From NCBI GenBank assembly GCA_964036155.1, contig OZ038423.1, positions 53,335,249 to 53,399,248 on the forward strand: DNA of 64,000 nt. The letters run 5' to 3'. The notes beneath the pieces were generated by a model. That model did no database searches and had not been told where the DNA came from. It was given only the letters and a program-made list of their open reading frames with translations. Shown here in pieces: positions 12,601 to 24,296 of the stretch. Made by a program: the position numbers and the translations under genes. Each line of letters starts with the position of its first letter. Position 1 is the stretch's first letter. The stretch comes from Diploscapter coronatus (Eukaryota > Nematoda > Chromadorea > Rhabditida > Rhabditidae).

Positions 12601-14043
12601 GGTAGACCTGAGCATACCGGTGGCGAGTAAAATTTTAAAGTCTTTTCTTAACGTTTAACTTGCGGTTTTCCGGCACAAATCGCTTCGGATCGATGTAAAA
12701 TAAAAACGGTTTTCAGGTTTGGAATCGGCGCAAAATTCGGGATATTTTCCATTTCAAATTTGTCCAAAATTTGAAGAAAAAACATTTCAATTTTTCTGGG
12801 CTAAGTTCAGAAAAGAGGTCCGCCGCCGGTATGTCTAGGTCTATCCATAAATGGAAAGTGGGCAAACCCATATATTTTCATAAATCTCTAACAGATAAAT
12901 TGAATCCTGTTGACCAGTCTTTTTATAAATAATTTGTAGGAGAAATTTGATTCAAGAAAAAGTTGTAAAATTATACTGAAATGCCCATTAAATTAGTGAA
13001 TTGTCCTTGAAATTCGAAATGCTTGAATGGAATAAATGGAAAAAATGCATGAAGCAGACATACCATTCTGCATCGCCAGCTCGAATGTCAATTTGAGCGA
13101 ATTTCAAATTACTTTTATCGAGGTTGTCCATCACGACGACCGAAAGGCCCTCCAGGTAGAGCATGCACTGTTCATCGCTGAAAGACAACAAATAATGATA
13201 TGTAATTATAAATTTCATCATTGGTATGTTTTTAGCAGTATTTTAAAAAGGATGATAGTAAAGTCTCGAGTATTTTACAAAAAAGTAACAGAACATTTGT
13301 ATACAAATTGAATTATAGTTCCAGAGACAACTTGGAAACCGCATCATATCATGACACAAGATATGACAGAATAATACGCAAAAAGGTATCTTACCCTATT
13401 TTTCCTGAGTCTCGTGTTATGAAGCCATGCGGTTTTCAGAAACAAAAACGAATAAATTTAAACAAACTCATTGATGCCACTATAATCAGAGACGTTGAAG
13501 GGAGGGATGTGTAGAGGCAGAGGTTGATATTTACCGCCTGCAGAAGCCGTGCTGCCGCCACTCCTAGTTGTTCCATCCGAACTCTGAAACATATTCCTTC
13601 TTTATCCGAGCTTCCTGACGTAAATAGGAACTTTAGGCATTAATTAAATAATTGTTTTTTAATCCGAGTAGAATATTCCGTATTAGAAAATGCTGCAGCA
13701 TGAATTCATGGGGAATTTCTGTCTAATATTTTCTAGCCAACTGTACAATCTCGCTGTTATTAATACTCGTCACCAAATGCATGGCGGGTGTAAAAATTTC
13801 TGATAAAAAAGCCAGAAACATAATATTTTGAAAGTCGCTAAATCTTGGCATGAATTTTGTGTAAAGAAATTTATGATTGAATTCAGAACCATCTATCATT
13901 CATTCTTCAACTTTTTTAAAGCGTTTAGCATCGGAAGAGTTATTTTTAAAAATTCGATTGAAAATTGAAAAAATAATAACCTGTCCAAGGACGGAGAAGA
14001 CACAGAAACTGGCCAGGAGAAGGTGCACTTGCCAATGATTCAT
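9644..14043 (-). CDS. vha-19: V-ATPase accessory subunit S1 / Ac45-like
   Basis: Ac45 (ATP6AP1) is a type I membrane protein that binds the V0 sector and guides assembly and acidification. Eight minus-strand exons (14043-13981, 13583-13468, 13177-13064, 12078-11869, 11824-11725, 11058-10897, 10299-10188, 9771-9644) sum to exactly 335 codons. The protein starts with a signal peptide (MNHWQVHLLLASFCVFSVLG) and has a Ser/Gly linker. The lumenal domain contains paired cysteines and NxS/T sites, then one membrane helix (GIISALVMVAGLMFGYV). The tail is TIDRFDDPKHKQIVINVRE, matching the Ac45 signature DRFDD. The total of 334 residues is shorter than the vertebrate protein (about 470), so the lumenal domain is reduced or an exon was missed. 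Introns 3 and 6 carry fold-back elements. Confidence 0.85.
10397..10754. repeat. Fold-back (MITE-like) element in vha-19 intron 6
   Basis: The left arm beginning gaagtttctcaagtgtgggc matches the reverse complement of the right arm ending acttgaaaaacttc. Pairing continues inward for over 100 nt: gctgattttcacaccg pairs with the region near 10714-10728, and atcacgatgctcaa with ttgagcatcgtgat. The 116-codon frame at 10409-10759 is a by-product of this repeat. Confidence 0.8.
12190..12276. repeat. Short hairpin in vha-19 intron 3
   Basis: The left arm tatgtacatcagggatgtgt and the right arm cgtccctgatgtacatc are near-perfect reverse complements, and the pairing extends over gtggaat/attccgc. The whole unit is about 87 nt. 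Confidence 0.65.
12459..12985. repeat. Fold-back element A in vha-19 intron 3
   Basis: The outer arms pair: tttagtataattttacaac (about 12466) with gttgtaaaattatactgaa (about 12962). Inner parts also pair, for example gtccactttccatatatagg with ctatccataaatggaaagtg, and ataccggtggcg with cgccgccggtat. The internal segment 12641-12832 is homologous, in reverse orientation, to the core of the element in the glutamate transporter gene. Confidence 0.8.
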
Positions 14044-17041
14044 TCTGATGGACAACACACCTGCAAAATTAGAATAATTAGCAAGAAATACGAATGAAAA
14101 ATGAGGAATATTGGATGACTGGAGAGAGACTGCGATGAGAGATCATTCGATCTCTTCTCGCTTGCAAATGTGCGGCAGGGAATAGAAGCGAGGGGGAGGA
14201 GTCTTCCTCATTCGAGTGAAGGGAGAAGAAAATAAACGACAAAGCAATCGTATGTGTTTGACCTTTCTTCCCGTCTGAAAATCCAATAACCAATTTTTCG
14301 TCTCGATTTCAAGTAAAAATAATAATTTTACGTCAAAAATTTCATCGTACTTTCACAAAACCGAAAAAGATAGCCGAAAATGAAATTCATCAGTGACAAA
14401 TGCATAGCGGTTTTCGTATATGTCCGTTTGAGTTCGAATTTTCTATGATATCCTTTACATTAGCGTCGAGAGATTATTGAACCGATTCCAATCCATCTTT
14501 TGCATCGTCTTGTAAATCGGTAAAAAACATTCTATTCGGTCCGAAATACGCTTTTCCAGAAACACATGACTATGATAAAAACTATCTCATTACGTTCATG
14601 CGAAGACCAAGAACAGACATCGAATAATGTAGAAATTTCACAATTAAATTTGCTCAATTTTTTATTCAACTTTCGGTTTCATTATTTTGCTCATTTATTA
14701 AAAATCAGAAAACTGATTGAAAAGCTCTAAGTTCTAGACAATATACTCCAATATTTATCAAATTGGCCTACCTGTTCTAAAAATCAAAACTGAATGATAA
14801 GCTAACAAAGATGATAAAATGATGGAGATAAAATCTCGTTTCATCCAATTTGTTTCATGATTCTTGACTTCCAGATCGGTAAGAATACTCACACTTCTCG
14901 AAGCTCGATTATTCCAATTTAGTCAATTTTTGGCGGAAAAAAATGAATCTTGACAAACTTGCTAAAATCGGCAGTGTAAAATGTACCATTTGAATTTTCT
15001 TACTTTCATGAACTACGTTTGTCGTTTTATTGCAGGCGGCTTTGCAGAGCGGAGGCAAATGCGGTAATGGAGTAAAGCATGACCTTTTTTGCTATTTATG
15101 ATTTCGTGCTACAATGGTTTATGCTAATTTAACAAATCTTGATCATTATTAATTTTCACCAAATGCGAATATTTATTTCTTGTGAGTCTATCACTTTTAT
15201 TCAGGTCCCCAATTGCTTTCATGAAATAGAAGATAATTCCAAAGATGTTTCGTAAATATTCAGCCATTGACGTCAGTTCTCTGAATGGCGTAATGCAAGT
15301 ATCAGCTCTATTTCTCTCATCTGTCGACTTCTATGCAAATGTATGGTTCTATTTTATCATCCAGCCAGAATAAGTGCATCAGTCTCATCTCTTCATTCAC
15401 CGCCGTTTTCTGTTCTGTCAATCTCTCATCGTCAGTTCTGTACGATTTGCGTCAAATGGACCGGTATTTGAGAGGCAAAGAAGCAAAGAAAAATAAAGAT
15501 TCCGATTCCCCAAAGAGGCTTACTTTGTTACTCTTTCTATTTCTCACTCACCCCTAACTTTTTAACTCTTTCAATCTGGCTAACACTCTTCCATAACTTT
15601 CATTTGTTTTCAGATCACTTCACGCCTATTTTTATGTATGAAGTTCTTAGTCGTTATAAATAATTTATCGTTTTATTGTCTTTCATAACAAAATTCTATT
15701 ATATCGTTTGAAATCTTCGACGTTACCTTTCTCAATTTCCTGTCAAAATTTCAGCTCTAATGAAAATATGAATTTGCACTTCGGAAAGAGTTATACGAGT
15801 TTAGAATTATTTTTACTATCCACAGTAAGATTCTTCCATATCAATACTTATTGTTAGACATGAATCAGTAATTGCTTGCAAAGACTATCGACTAGATCAC
15901 AAAATCGTACAATTCTTTTCGAATCTCGAAACTGTGACAGGAAGAGTTGAATCGTCTTCCATCAAAATGACTGTCGAAAAGGGGTTGGCCAAATTCCGAG
16001 ATCTGCAGAGATGCAGTGATAAGATAAACAGAGAGATTCAATTCAGCGAGCGGTGTCCATTCCACTTCTGTCGTGGAAATTGTCATCCTTATCAATGCTG
16101 ATGTTGTGTCAAATTGACAAATCTGTCACCTCCTCCCTCGGTCATTAGGTAGTTCTTGTGCTTACTCACCCTTCTGTCACTCTGTCATTGTTTACCGATC
16201 ACCTGTGTATCGTAATCAATTCTCGTGTCAATTCCATGAATCGCATGAATCGTCTTCATAGCACCCAACATCTTGTCGCACTCCACGTCATTTTCCTCTA
16301 ATTCTTCAGTCGTTTTTGTGAGTGTTCAGACGGAGCGCACAGCCTCAGGCAGCCGTTTCGCAAATAGAGCAGAGAAAGAGAGAGAAGAAGAAGACAGACG
16401 AGGTTAATCAGTGCAGTCAAACAAACGTCATCTATTCTCTTCACTATCGACGACTTGTTAGAAATATTAGTAGCCATTATCTTAGAAATCTATTATATTT
16501 TGAAACTGAATCTAATTCGGCATCACATTGGCATAATCTGGCTTGGTCATAGTTATCTGCTTGATTCTGGCTTATTTTTTCAATACATACGACTTCCATT
16601 ATCCCAAGAATGAAATTTATCAATCCTTTGCGATTAGTAATATTTCATAACTTTGATGACTAATCTAATCGATTTAACTTTTATTGATGGCGTTAATTGC
16701 CTCTAATTAATCACTTCGATAAATGCTATCTTAGGAGATCCCTTCCATTCTCATTTGGCATCGGAAGCCATTTCATTTGGCCATAAAGTTCGTGAATAGG
16801 GCAGCTTCTGCTTCATTATCTCCAGTATCGATTGGGTCAGAGACAGATCGTAGTCGTCAATAGGTCGGTTGAGAACATTTACATTTGGCTATACTTGATT
16901 GGAGATCTCTGCTGCCTAATTCATTCCCCCAATTGCTATGTTCAGGTTGTGTTTCTGATGACATCTCGAGGATAGTTGCAGTTTTCTGACTGCTGCTTAT
17001 CATTGACATTTTGACTAATTTTGGAATTGAAATTGGGAAAG
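14044..17041. other. Long divergent intergenic region (vha-19 / glt)
   Basis: About 3 kb between divergent genes. No exon could be supported. Frames such as 15892-16095 (-) and 16322-16552 (+) lack splice context or family features. The segment 16100-16400 is CT-rich with several TTCAG-like acceptors and may hold a 5' UTR exon of the transporter. The region presumably contains promoters for both genes. Confidence 0.4.
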
Positions 17042-20000
17042 ATGAAGAAGGAAGACTTTACCGAGTTCTGCAAGGAGAATCCCCTCCTCGTAGGCACACT
17101 GCTCAGTGTAATTCTTGGCGTTTCACTAGGATTCGGCCTCAGACCACTCAATTTAAGCCAGGCAAGTAGCTAAATTTGAACAATGTTCTGATGATTTTCC
17201 TTTTATTTTTCTTCAGGAAACTCTCCAACTGATCAACTTTCCAGGAGAAATTTTCATGCAAGTGTTGAAGATGATGATTCTTCCTCTCATATTTTCGTCT
17301 TTGATTTCTGGTAATTGGACGTTAGATCGTTTGTACACTTCACACATTGTTCACGAAATCACTCGATTCTTTATGTCTCATAAACTTTCTTAGGATGTGG
17401 AACAGATATAACGCAGTTACAAAAATATGGGCAAAGATAGATATAACTGAAAAATCATATAAAATACTAAGTGTTCATTTATAATTTCTCATTTATTTTT
17501 GGATGCGAATTTTCCTAATAGTTATTTCCAGAAACAGCCAACGGGAATCAATTCTCGGGGGTGGAAGAAATGTGAAAATGTATGGTTTTACCCATTTTTC
17601 ATTTTCGGCTAAATCTGGGCATTACAGGTGGCGTCTACTTTTCCGAGCTTAGCCAAGAAATTCGAATCTTTAAAAAATATTTTAGCTTTTTACACTGATT
17701 CCGAATCTGAAAACCGTTTTTAATTTGCTTTGATCCGAAGTGTTTTATGTCCGAAAAGTCACAGGCTCAATGTTAAGAAGAAATTCGAATTTGACTTTGC
17801 TACCGACATGCCGAGAGTATACGGTAGCTGAAAAGTGGTTGAAACCATACATGTTCACATTTCTCCTACTCCCGAGAACTGATTTCCGTTGACCGCTTTT
17901 AGAAATAATTATTAGAAAAATTTGCATCCAAAAAATAACTGGGAAATTATAAATGAACACCTTGTATTAATTCTTAGGTGTGCTATTCCAATAAATTTGT
18001 TATTCAGCTCTTGCTCAAATGGATGCGAAGGAATCTGGCCAAATGGGTCTCGCAACAGTCGTTTATTATCTACTTACAGCTGTCCTGGCCACTCTGGTAT
18101 CGTTTCAGTTTTTGCACATTTTCAATTGTTCAAATTCAGCTAGGGATATTCCTTGTGATGATTATTCATCCAGGAGATCCTTCAATTAAAGGCCAAGATT
18201 TGCCAGAACTTCCGGAAGACAATGATATTTCGCCTCTTGACACATTTCTCGACCTCGTCAGGTTCGCTGCATTTGCTTAAAAATGATATATAAATTGACT
18301 TATTTAGGAACATGTTCCCTACCAATATGATTCAGGGTATGAATGTTATAGCTGTTAAACTATGGAGAAGTGTCATCATTTTTACGACAATATCAATATA
18401 ACGGCATGACTTCCAGCAAATCGCGCAATATTTTCTTTATAGAAAATCGTGCCGTTGCATTGTAGAAAGAGCCTGCAGTCCATGTTGTCTGCCGTCATTT
18501 TATACCTACCCATTTTAACTTTTTTGAGAGAACAATTATGATAAGCTAGGCTAACGTTAGTGATATTATCTCCCGGATGACACTAACAAGTTATCCAGAA
18601 TAGTATTTTAGCGACGTTTCAACGAGTTCAAACTCGCTATGTAATGGAACGGAAGCCGATCATAAAAAATGGAAGTTATGAATACGTGGTGAAGCGAGTG
18701 CCGAGTATGACAAAGGGAATGAATGTGCTTGGTAAGAAAAATAATTCTAAAGAACTTAAATAATTGTACAGGTATAATTGTGTTCTGCACTGGATTCGGC
18801 ATCGTCATCTCTCAATTAGGAGAGCGTGCTCGCATTGTCGTTGAATTCTTCGTTATTCTGGATGCAGTCATCATGCGTTGGGTCACTACTCTCATGTGGT
18901 TTGTTTAGATGAATTCACGTCAATCAGCAGATGAAAACGAGTAATCAAATTAAAGGACTGCGCCATTGGGAATAACCTGTCTAATTTGTGGAAATCTACT
19001 GGAATTGGATGATTTATCTGATATGGCTACCGTTTTAGCATTGTGAGATCGCGAATTGTTAGACTTTGAGTATCGATTAACTTGCAGATATTTATTGACA
19101 GTGCTAACCGGCCTAATTCTGCACTGCATTGTCTCCGTACCGCTTCTCTATTTCTTGATCACAAGAAACAACCCTCTCCTGGTTGCGAAGGGAATGATGC
19201 AGGCCATTGTCACTGGATTTGGTACTGCATCTGGGTAAGATAGTTGATTGAATGAAACAAAACTGAGTGGAATCGCAAAAAAATCGAAATCGAAGTTCAA
19301 ATTTTTAAAGATTCGGTTTCCGAAGCTAAGAGATTGGAGACTTAGCTGAAAAAATGAGATACTAGAAATAGTATCCACTCTAGAGAAATACTTGGGTATC
19401 AGGAGTCGAAACTTCGTTCAGCTCATGATTTAAGCCGAAGGATAGGAAAAAAGTGAAATAAGATAAAATTTGATTATTCTAGTGTTATCGAGAAGAAAGA
19501 GATGAGAGGGGGGCTGACTTCAATGAAGGGCTTAGGTTCGATAGAGATAAGTTGAACACCAAACATGGGATTTACATTGATAAAAGGGAAAAATTAGGTC
19601 CGTCAGAATACACTTACAATTGGGTAAGGTTTTAAATTGCAGAGGTGCAACACTTCCAATCTCGATGCAGTGTCTGGAAGAGAACTGCAAAGTGGACAGA
19701 CGAATTTCTAGATTTGTCCTGCCTTTGGGAAGTACCATCAACATGGACGGAAATGCACTTTATGAGGCCGTGGCTGTGATCTTCATTGCACAACTCAACA
19801 ATGTCGACTTGTCTATTTCCGAAGTTATCACTATTAGGTTCGAATGCTGATCATAAGGTGTAATGAACATTGGCAATCTAGTATCACAGCGACTGTAGCT
19901 TCAATCGGACTTGGCAGTGTCCCTGCCGGTTTAGTTTCGATCTTTCTAATTCTCAACACAGTCGGACTTCCAATTAAGGATGTACCCATGTTGCTGACAG

Positions 20001-20759
20001 TCGATTGGCTATTGTAAGACAATTATCACAGTTATTCATCTGTATTCATTTACTTTGCTTTAGAGATCGAGTCCGAACAGCAGTAAATTTGTTAGGAGAT
20101 GGCTATGCAGCTGCAACTGTGCAGCACCTATTGAAGGCATAGATAAAATTCACGTTCAAAGAAAATTTCGAAGTATTTTAGGAGAAGCTGGAAGTAATTG
20201 ATTCAAAGAACGATTTCCGAGCAGAAATCAAGGAGGAAATCGAATTGCTCAAATCGGCTTCTGTCAGCAGAAGACCATCTATTTCTGCCTCTGAATATTC
20301 CAGAGAAGTAAGAAATGTTTAAAAAAATGCTGGTCAGCAAAAGAAATGAAGTCGTGAATTTGCAAAAATAAACTGAATCGGAGCAGAATCTATTCCAAAA
20401 TCGCTAGAATAGGAATCAAGAAGGAACTAAATACTAATAAGATTAACCTCCAAATTTCTGGAATTACGCTTCATTTTTTTTCGAAATATAAATAGAAACG
20501 AAGTTCCACTTGTCAATGCAATGACTTTCCAAGAAAAAACCAAAATATTGTTTTACGAGAGTCACTTGTTATCATAAAATCTTCAATCTATCTTTTATAA
20601 AAATCAGCTATGTTCAACTTGTAGATCTACTTTAACGCCCTAGCCACTCAAGCCAATTCCCGAATTGGTTCTCGCCGTCCGTCGTTCAATTTGAGTTGGC
20701 GAAATGTATTGGAACCTCCTCAAGGATATGCTCCACTGCCGAAAGTTGAAGATGTTTAA
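17042..20759 (+). CDS. SLC1-family glutamate transporter (EAAT type)
   Basis: A sodium-coupled excitatory amino acid transporter of the plasma membrane. Fourteen exons: 17042-17161, 17217-17310, 18008-18096, 18140-18261, 18308-18336, 18612-18731, 18772-18902, 18956-19042, 19088-19234, 19643-19837, 19882-20015, 20064-20136, 20182-20309 and 20625-20759. Recognisable parts are [98 protein letters not shown] and [17 protein letters not shown]. The substrate residues of the DRxRTxxN motif are present. The usual NMDGT reads NMDGN. Introns 1 (17162-17216) and 12 (20137-20181) begin with GC. The cytoplasmic tail is Ser/Arg-rich. It is a glt gene in C. elegans terms, but I cannot say which one. Confidence 0.95.
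17466..17964. repeat. Fold-back element B in glt intron 2
   Basis: The outer arms tgttcatttataatttc (about 17472) and gaaattataaatgaaca (about 17943) are exact complements. Pairing continues through ttggatgcgaatttt/aatttgcatccaa, caattctcggggg/cccgagaactg and gaaatgtgaaaatgtatggt/accatacatgttcacatttc. Each arm is roughly 150 nt. The core (17623-17780) is homologous to part of fold-back element A. The element makes up most of this intron. Confidence 0.85.
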
Positions 20760-21413
20760 ATTGTTTATATATTTTATATTATGCTATTTTCTAAAATTAT
20801 TTGGGGCCTAAATTTGCCAAATTCACTCGATACCTTCATAATTTCTATCACTATTTGGTCAAATTAAACTGGTAAATATTTGTATTGCATACATTCATTT
20901 ACTATCAAATGTACTGCAAGACATCGTTTGCATCATAATCTAGTCATTGTTTTGTGATAGTTTTAATCTTTAGAATGAATATGATAATCTATAAATTTAT
21001 TAATGCTCAACAAAAGTGTTATAATTTCATTCATAAGTAAGGCAAATACGTAACGATTTTGCTTATCTCAAGGTGCACTTTTTCGTCCGAAATGAATCAA
21101 TTCAATTTTAATCACAGTAATAGTCTGACAGGTTAGAAATTCGAACAGACAATAGGTTGAAATTAGATCTACAGAGAAATTCATGAAATGTAGCTGAAAT
21201 ATATATTTGTCTGAAAGGCGAATGAGTAGTTTTGATAAGTTGTATAGGGTTCTAAAATTAAGAAAAAAATGTGAGTGGACTATGTTTCTGACTGGCAACA
21301 CACCCAATGTGTTATCGATAGAGCTGATGTGTAAATATTATGTGCATTTGATATTTGATTTGACTTGTTAAAACTCTAGTTCCCAATCATAAAGAATTAG
21401 CAGCAGTATTGTT
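20760..21413. other. Convergent intergenic region (glt and egal 3' ends)
   Basis: AT-rich 3'-flanking sequence with no coding signal. The reading frame at 21068-21307 (-) has no splice context and no family resemblance. Confidence 0.5.
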
Positions 21414-24296
21414 TTACTCGTAATAGACTTGGAGCACTTGGATTTCGCCCGTCGAAAATGTTTGAGTCGAAGCATCGGCCATTTTGCGAGTAGGGCCCAT
21501 CGAGTAGGCAGCAGATTGGGCGGAGGCCGGACCGAGAGGGTGGTAGTTGGATGCGGGCTGGGAATACGCTGACGGAGGCGCGCCTGAACGACGCATCGAA
21601 GAACGAAATGGGGACGAGGGAGAGAATGGAGGAGGAAAGTTGGGTGACGCCAACAACACCTGAAGAGGTAAAGCTATTTTTCTACAGTAATTATTATTAT
21701 TATATAGTTACTTCGAGACATTTATCCTCGAATAATCCTCGCAAGTGAACAGGAATGAGATTGTAGAGGGTTTGATAGAGAGCGGAAATGAGGCAGTGAC
21801 ATTCCTCGACCACTGTCAGCAGGAAGTCGTCAGAAATAGGACGGACACCCCAGCTGCAATCAATGTTCGTGTAATAATTGGATGTGTGATAGCGGATTAC
21901 TTTGGACTCTGCGTCATTTTCCTGGGAGTGACATCACTGAGCATGATGGATTGTGGATAGTAGACTCTCTGCAGGTTGAGGAATGTGATTGGACGCATTT
22001 CGTGCAGAGGCTTGCCGAATTTCTCGTGTTGCAAAATCGCATGAGCTACCTAATATCAATAATCATAAACGATGAAACTGATTGCCTCATCTACCTGCGT
22101 ATCGAAAACATTTCGCATTAGAACGGCGTATTTATGAGCCAACAGCGACGCTACTCTTCTTGCGTCATGCATAACCTAATGAAAATTTAAATAAGTTGAG
22201 GAAAATGTGTAAATCTCCATACTTTGACGACTTTGTCACTCTTGAGCAACTCCTTCAAGCCACTTTCCATAATAATCACATCGCTGGAGGCCAAATCAAA
22301 CACCCCAATTTGGCAATTTGTTGCAATCACGGCTACAAAGTCTCTTCATACGATATCATTTAGTGCAATTGTAAATACCGAGTGAAAGAAAGGCTTCCCC
22401 GTCGACTCCAACTGTGACCGTCTTGAAATCCAGGCCGATAACCTTCCTCTCCTGATTATTCACATCCTGCCAGATCCTCTCCACCAATTCCTAGATATCA
22501 ATTATAGAAATGTTTATTCCTGCATTTTTCTCACTTGTGCAGGTTTAAGTGCCTTGACAAAGTAGATTCTGCTGAGAGCATTCTGATCGAGTGGGAACAT
22601 CGTGTTGTTATTCGACTCATTATCTCCTTCATCCGAACCATTCTCAGAGCCATCTTCGGGGCGATTTTTTACCAAAGAGACCTGTAAGAAATTCAGTTTG
22701 CTAGCACACAGAATTTGAAAAAATGCATGATATTTGGCACTTTGACTAGTTTAGAGAACTTGAATCAGGGTGTGCGGAATTAAAATTTTTCGTGACCCCA
22801 GAAACGGAAACGGAATCGAAATCAGAATTCCACAGACCCTTGACTGATATCAATGAACATTGAAGAAATTCTGTGACTAGCATGTCCTGCAGGTGTTTCA
22901 AGTTTCATCATATCGTTTCATTTAGAACGAACTAATGACCGTATAAAATTTGATGTGCCAATTTTTCGAGTGTATTCCAACTGATTTATTTACCTTGTTA
23001 CTTCGAATGAAGAAAAGCCCTCGATTGAGTTTGAGGAATTGAAGCAGTTCTTTCGGATTAGTAGCCACATCCTGTCTGACTGTGTGGGAAAATCGCTGAC
23101 AGAAACGTTGGTAAAACGCATCCAGAGCAATAGGCTGATCTTCATTCTGAATTTCTTTCGTGAACACGACTTTTATTGAATTAATGAAAAATTGTGTAAA
23201 CATCTAAAGCCAATATTTCTCACTTGCTCTAGAACGTTCTTCAGATATTCAACAGCAGCTTGCTTCGCTTTGACACCGGCCAGTGGCTTGCCTTCATCAT
23301 CCAACTCAATCGAGCTCTCATCAGGCTCAGGCATATCCTACAATTCAATTATATTCGTTGGTTACTTTTATGTTAGTCGACCTTTAATCTGACTCGATCT
23401 CCTTCCACCACAAAGTGTTCTACCTGTGATTGTAGAAATTCACAGAATTCTTTGAGATGTCTGCCAGAAACAAGCCGTACTTCAGGCGCTGCTTGAGAAC
23501 GATGACCAAGCAAGGACTTGATCTGGAATAATACGAATTTTTATACTGAATATTCATAGAAATTGCACAATGTTAGATTCATAGACAATTACTCTACCTG
23601 AAGTTCAGGTCCGAACTTATTCAATTTGTTGACGAAGAACTCAACTGCTTCCCTCTCATAGTCTCTGTTCCTAGTCGCTGAATTGAGCAGTGGATTGTTC
23701 TTGGCTGTCATGTCCCCATATCCATTAAGAATCACCTCCAAATTAAACGTTATCCTTAAAAACTATTCAATTTTTCAACTTGATCTCCCTCGATCGTAAA
23801 TAGAGAAGGGTGAGCTTGTAAGAATTCAGTCAATCCTTCTTGCGTCGTTCCGACAGCGTTGCGCATTTCTTCCGAGAACCTAAAGAAGCAAGTTCATGTT
23901 TCAAATTTATTTGTATTCATAGCATTTTTTCAGAATAGCTATAAAAACATACAGAACATGAGGGGTAAAAATGATTGGATTTTTCAGAAACTAGCCACAA
24001 AAGTCCGTTTTATTATTTAAAAATTTTTGTTTATCGTATGAGAATAGATGTATGGTATGAACTCAAAATGGTGCAGGATAGAAAAAAAACCAAGAGTCAA
24101 AATATTATCAGAATGAATTATCCATATTCTAGTATTTTTGAAGTTAAATAGTTCTATGAAACCTTCTGCATAAAAATTTTCAAGCTTACCCTCTAGCTCC
24201 AAACTGGCAGCTGAGATCGTGAATTGTCCTCTTTCCATTCTTCTGCATCAGATGGTCCATGAAAAAGAGCAGAGCCATATTCTTCGCCTCATCCAT
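21414..24296 (-). CDS. egal-1: Egalitarian homologue (3'-5' exonuclease-fold RNA-localisation factor)
   Basis: Drosophila Egalitarian links mRNAs to BicD and dynein. The start (24296) reads MDEAKNMALLFFMDHLMQKN, then RTIHDLSCQFGARGFSEEM, NAVGTTQEGLTEFLQAHPSL and FTIEGDQ, matching the Egalitarian N-terminal repeat. Similar small modules recur (GHRSQAAPEVRLVSGRHLKE; FSHTVRQDVATNPKELLQFL). An exonuclease-like domain follows: KVIGLDFKTVTVGVDGEAFL, FDLASSDVIIMESGLKELL, KVVKVMHDARRVASLLAHKY and NWGVRPISDDFLLTVVEECH. The DEDD catalytic set looks degenerate: motif I reads DFK rather than DxE, and motif III lacks the usual YxxxD. The C-terminus is a Pro/Ser-rich tail (21659-21414) ending QVLQVYYE. About a dozen exons, with introns mostly about 45 nt. 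Confidence 0.88.
22765..22842. repeat. Small hairpin in an egal intron
   Basis: The segment cagggtgtgcggaatt pairs with aattccacagaccctt about 50 nt downstream. This looks like a short fold-back within a roughly 300-nt intron. Confidence 0.4.
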
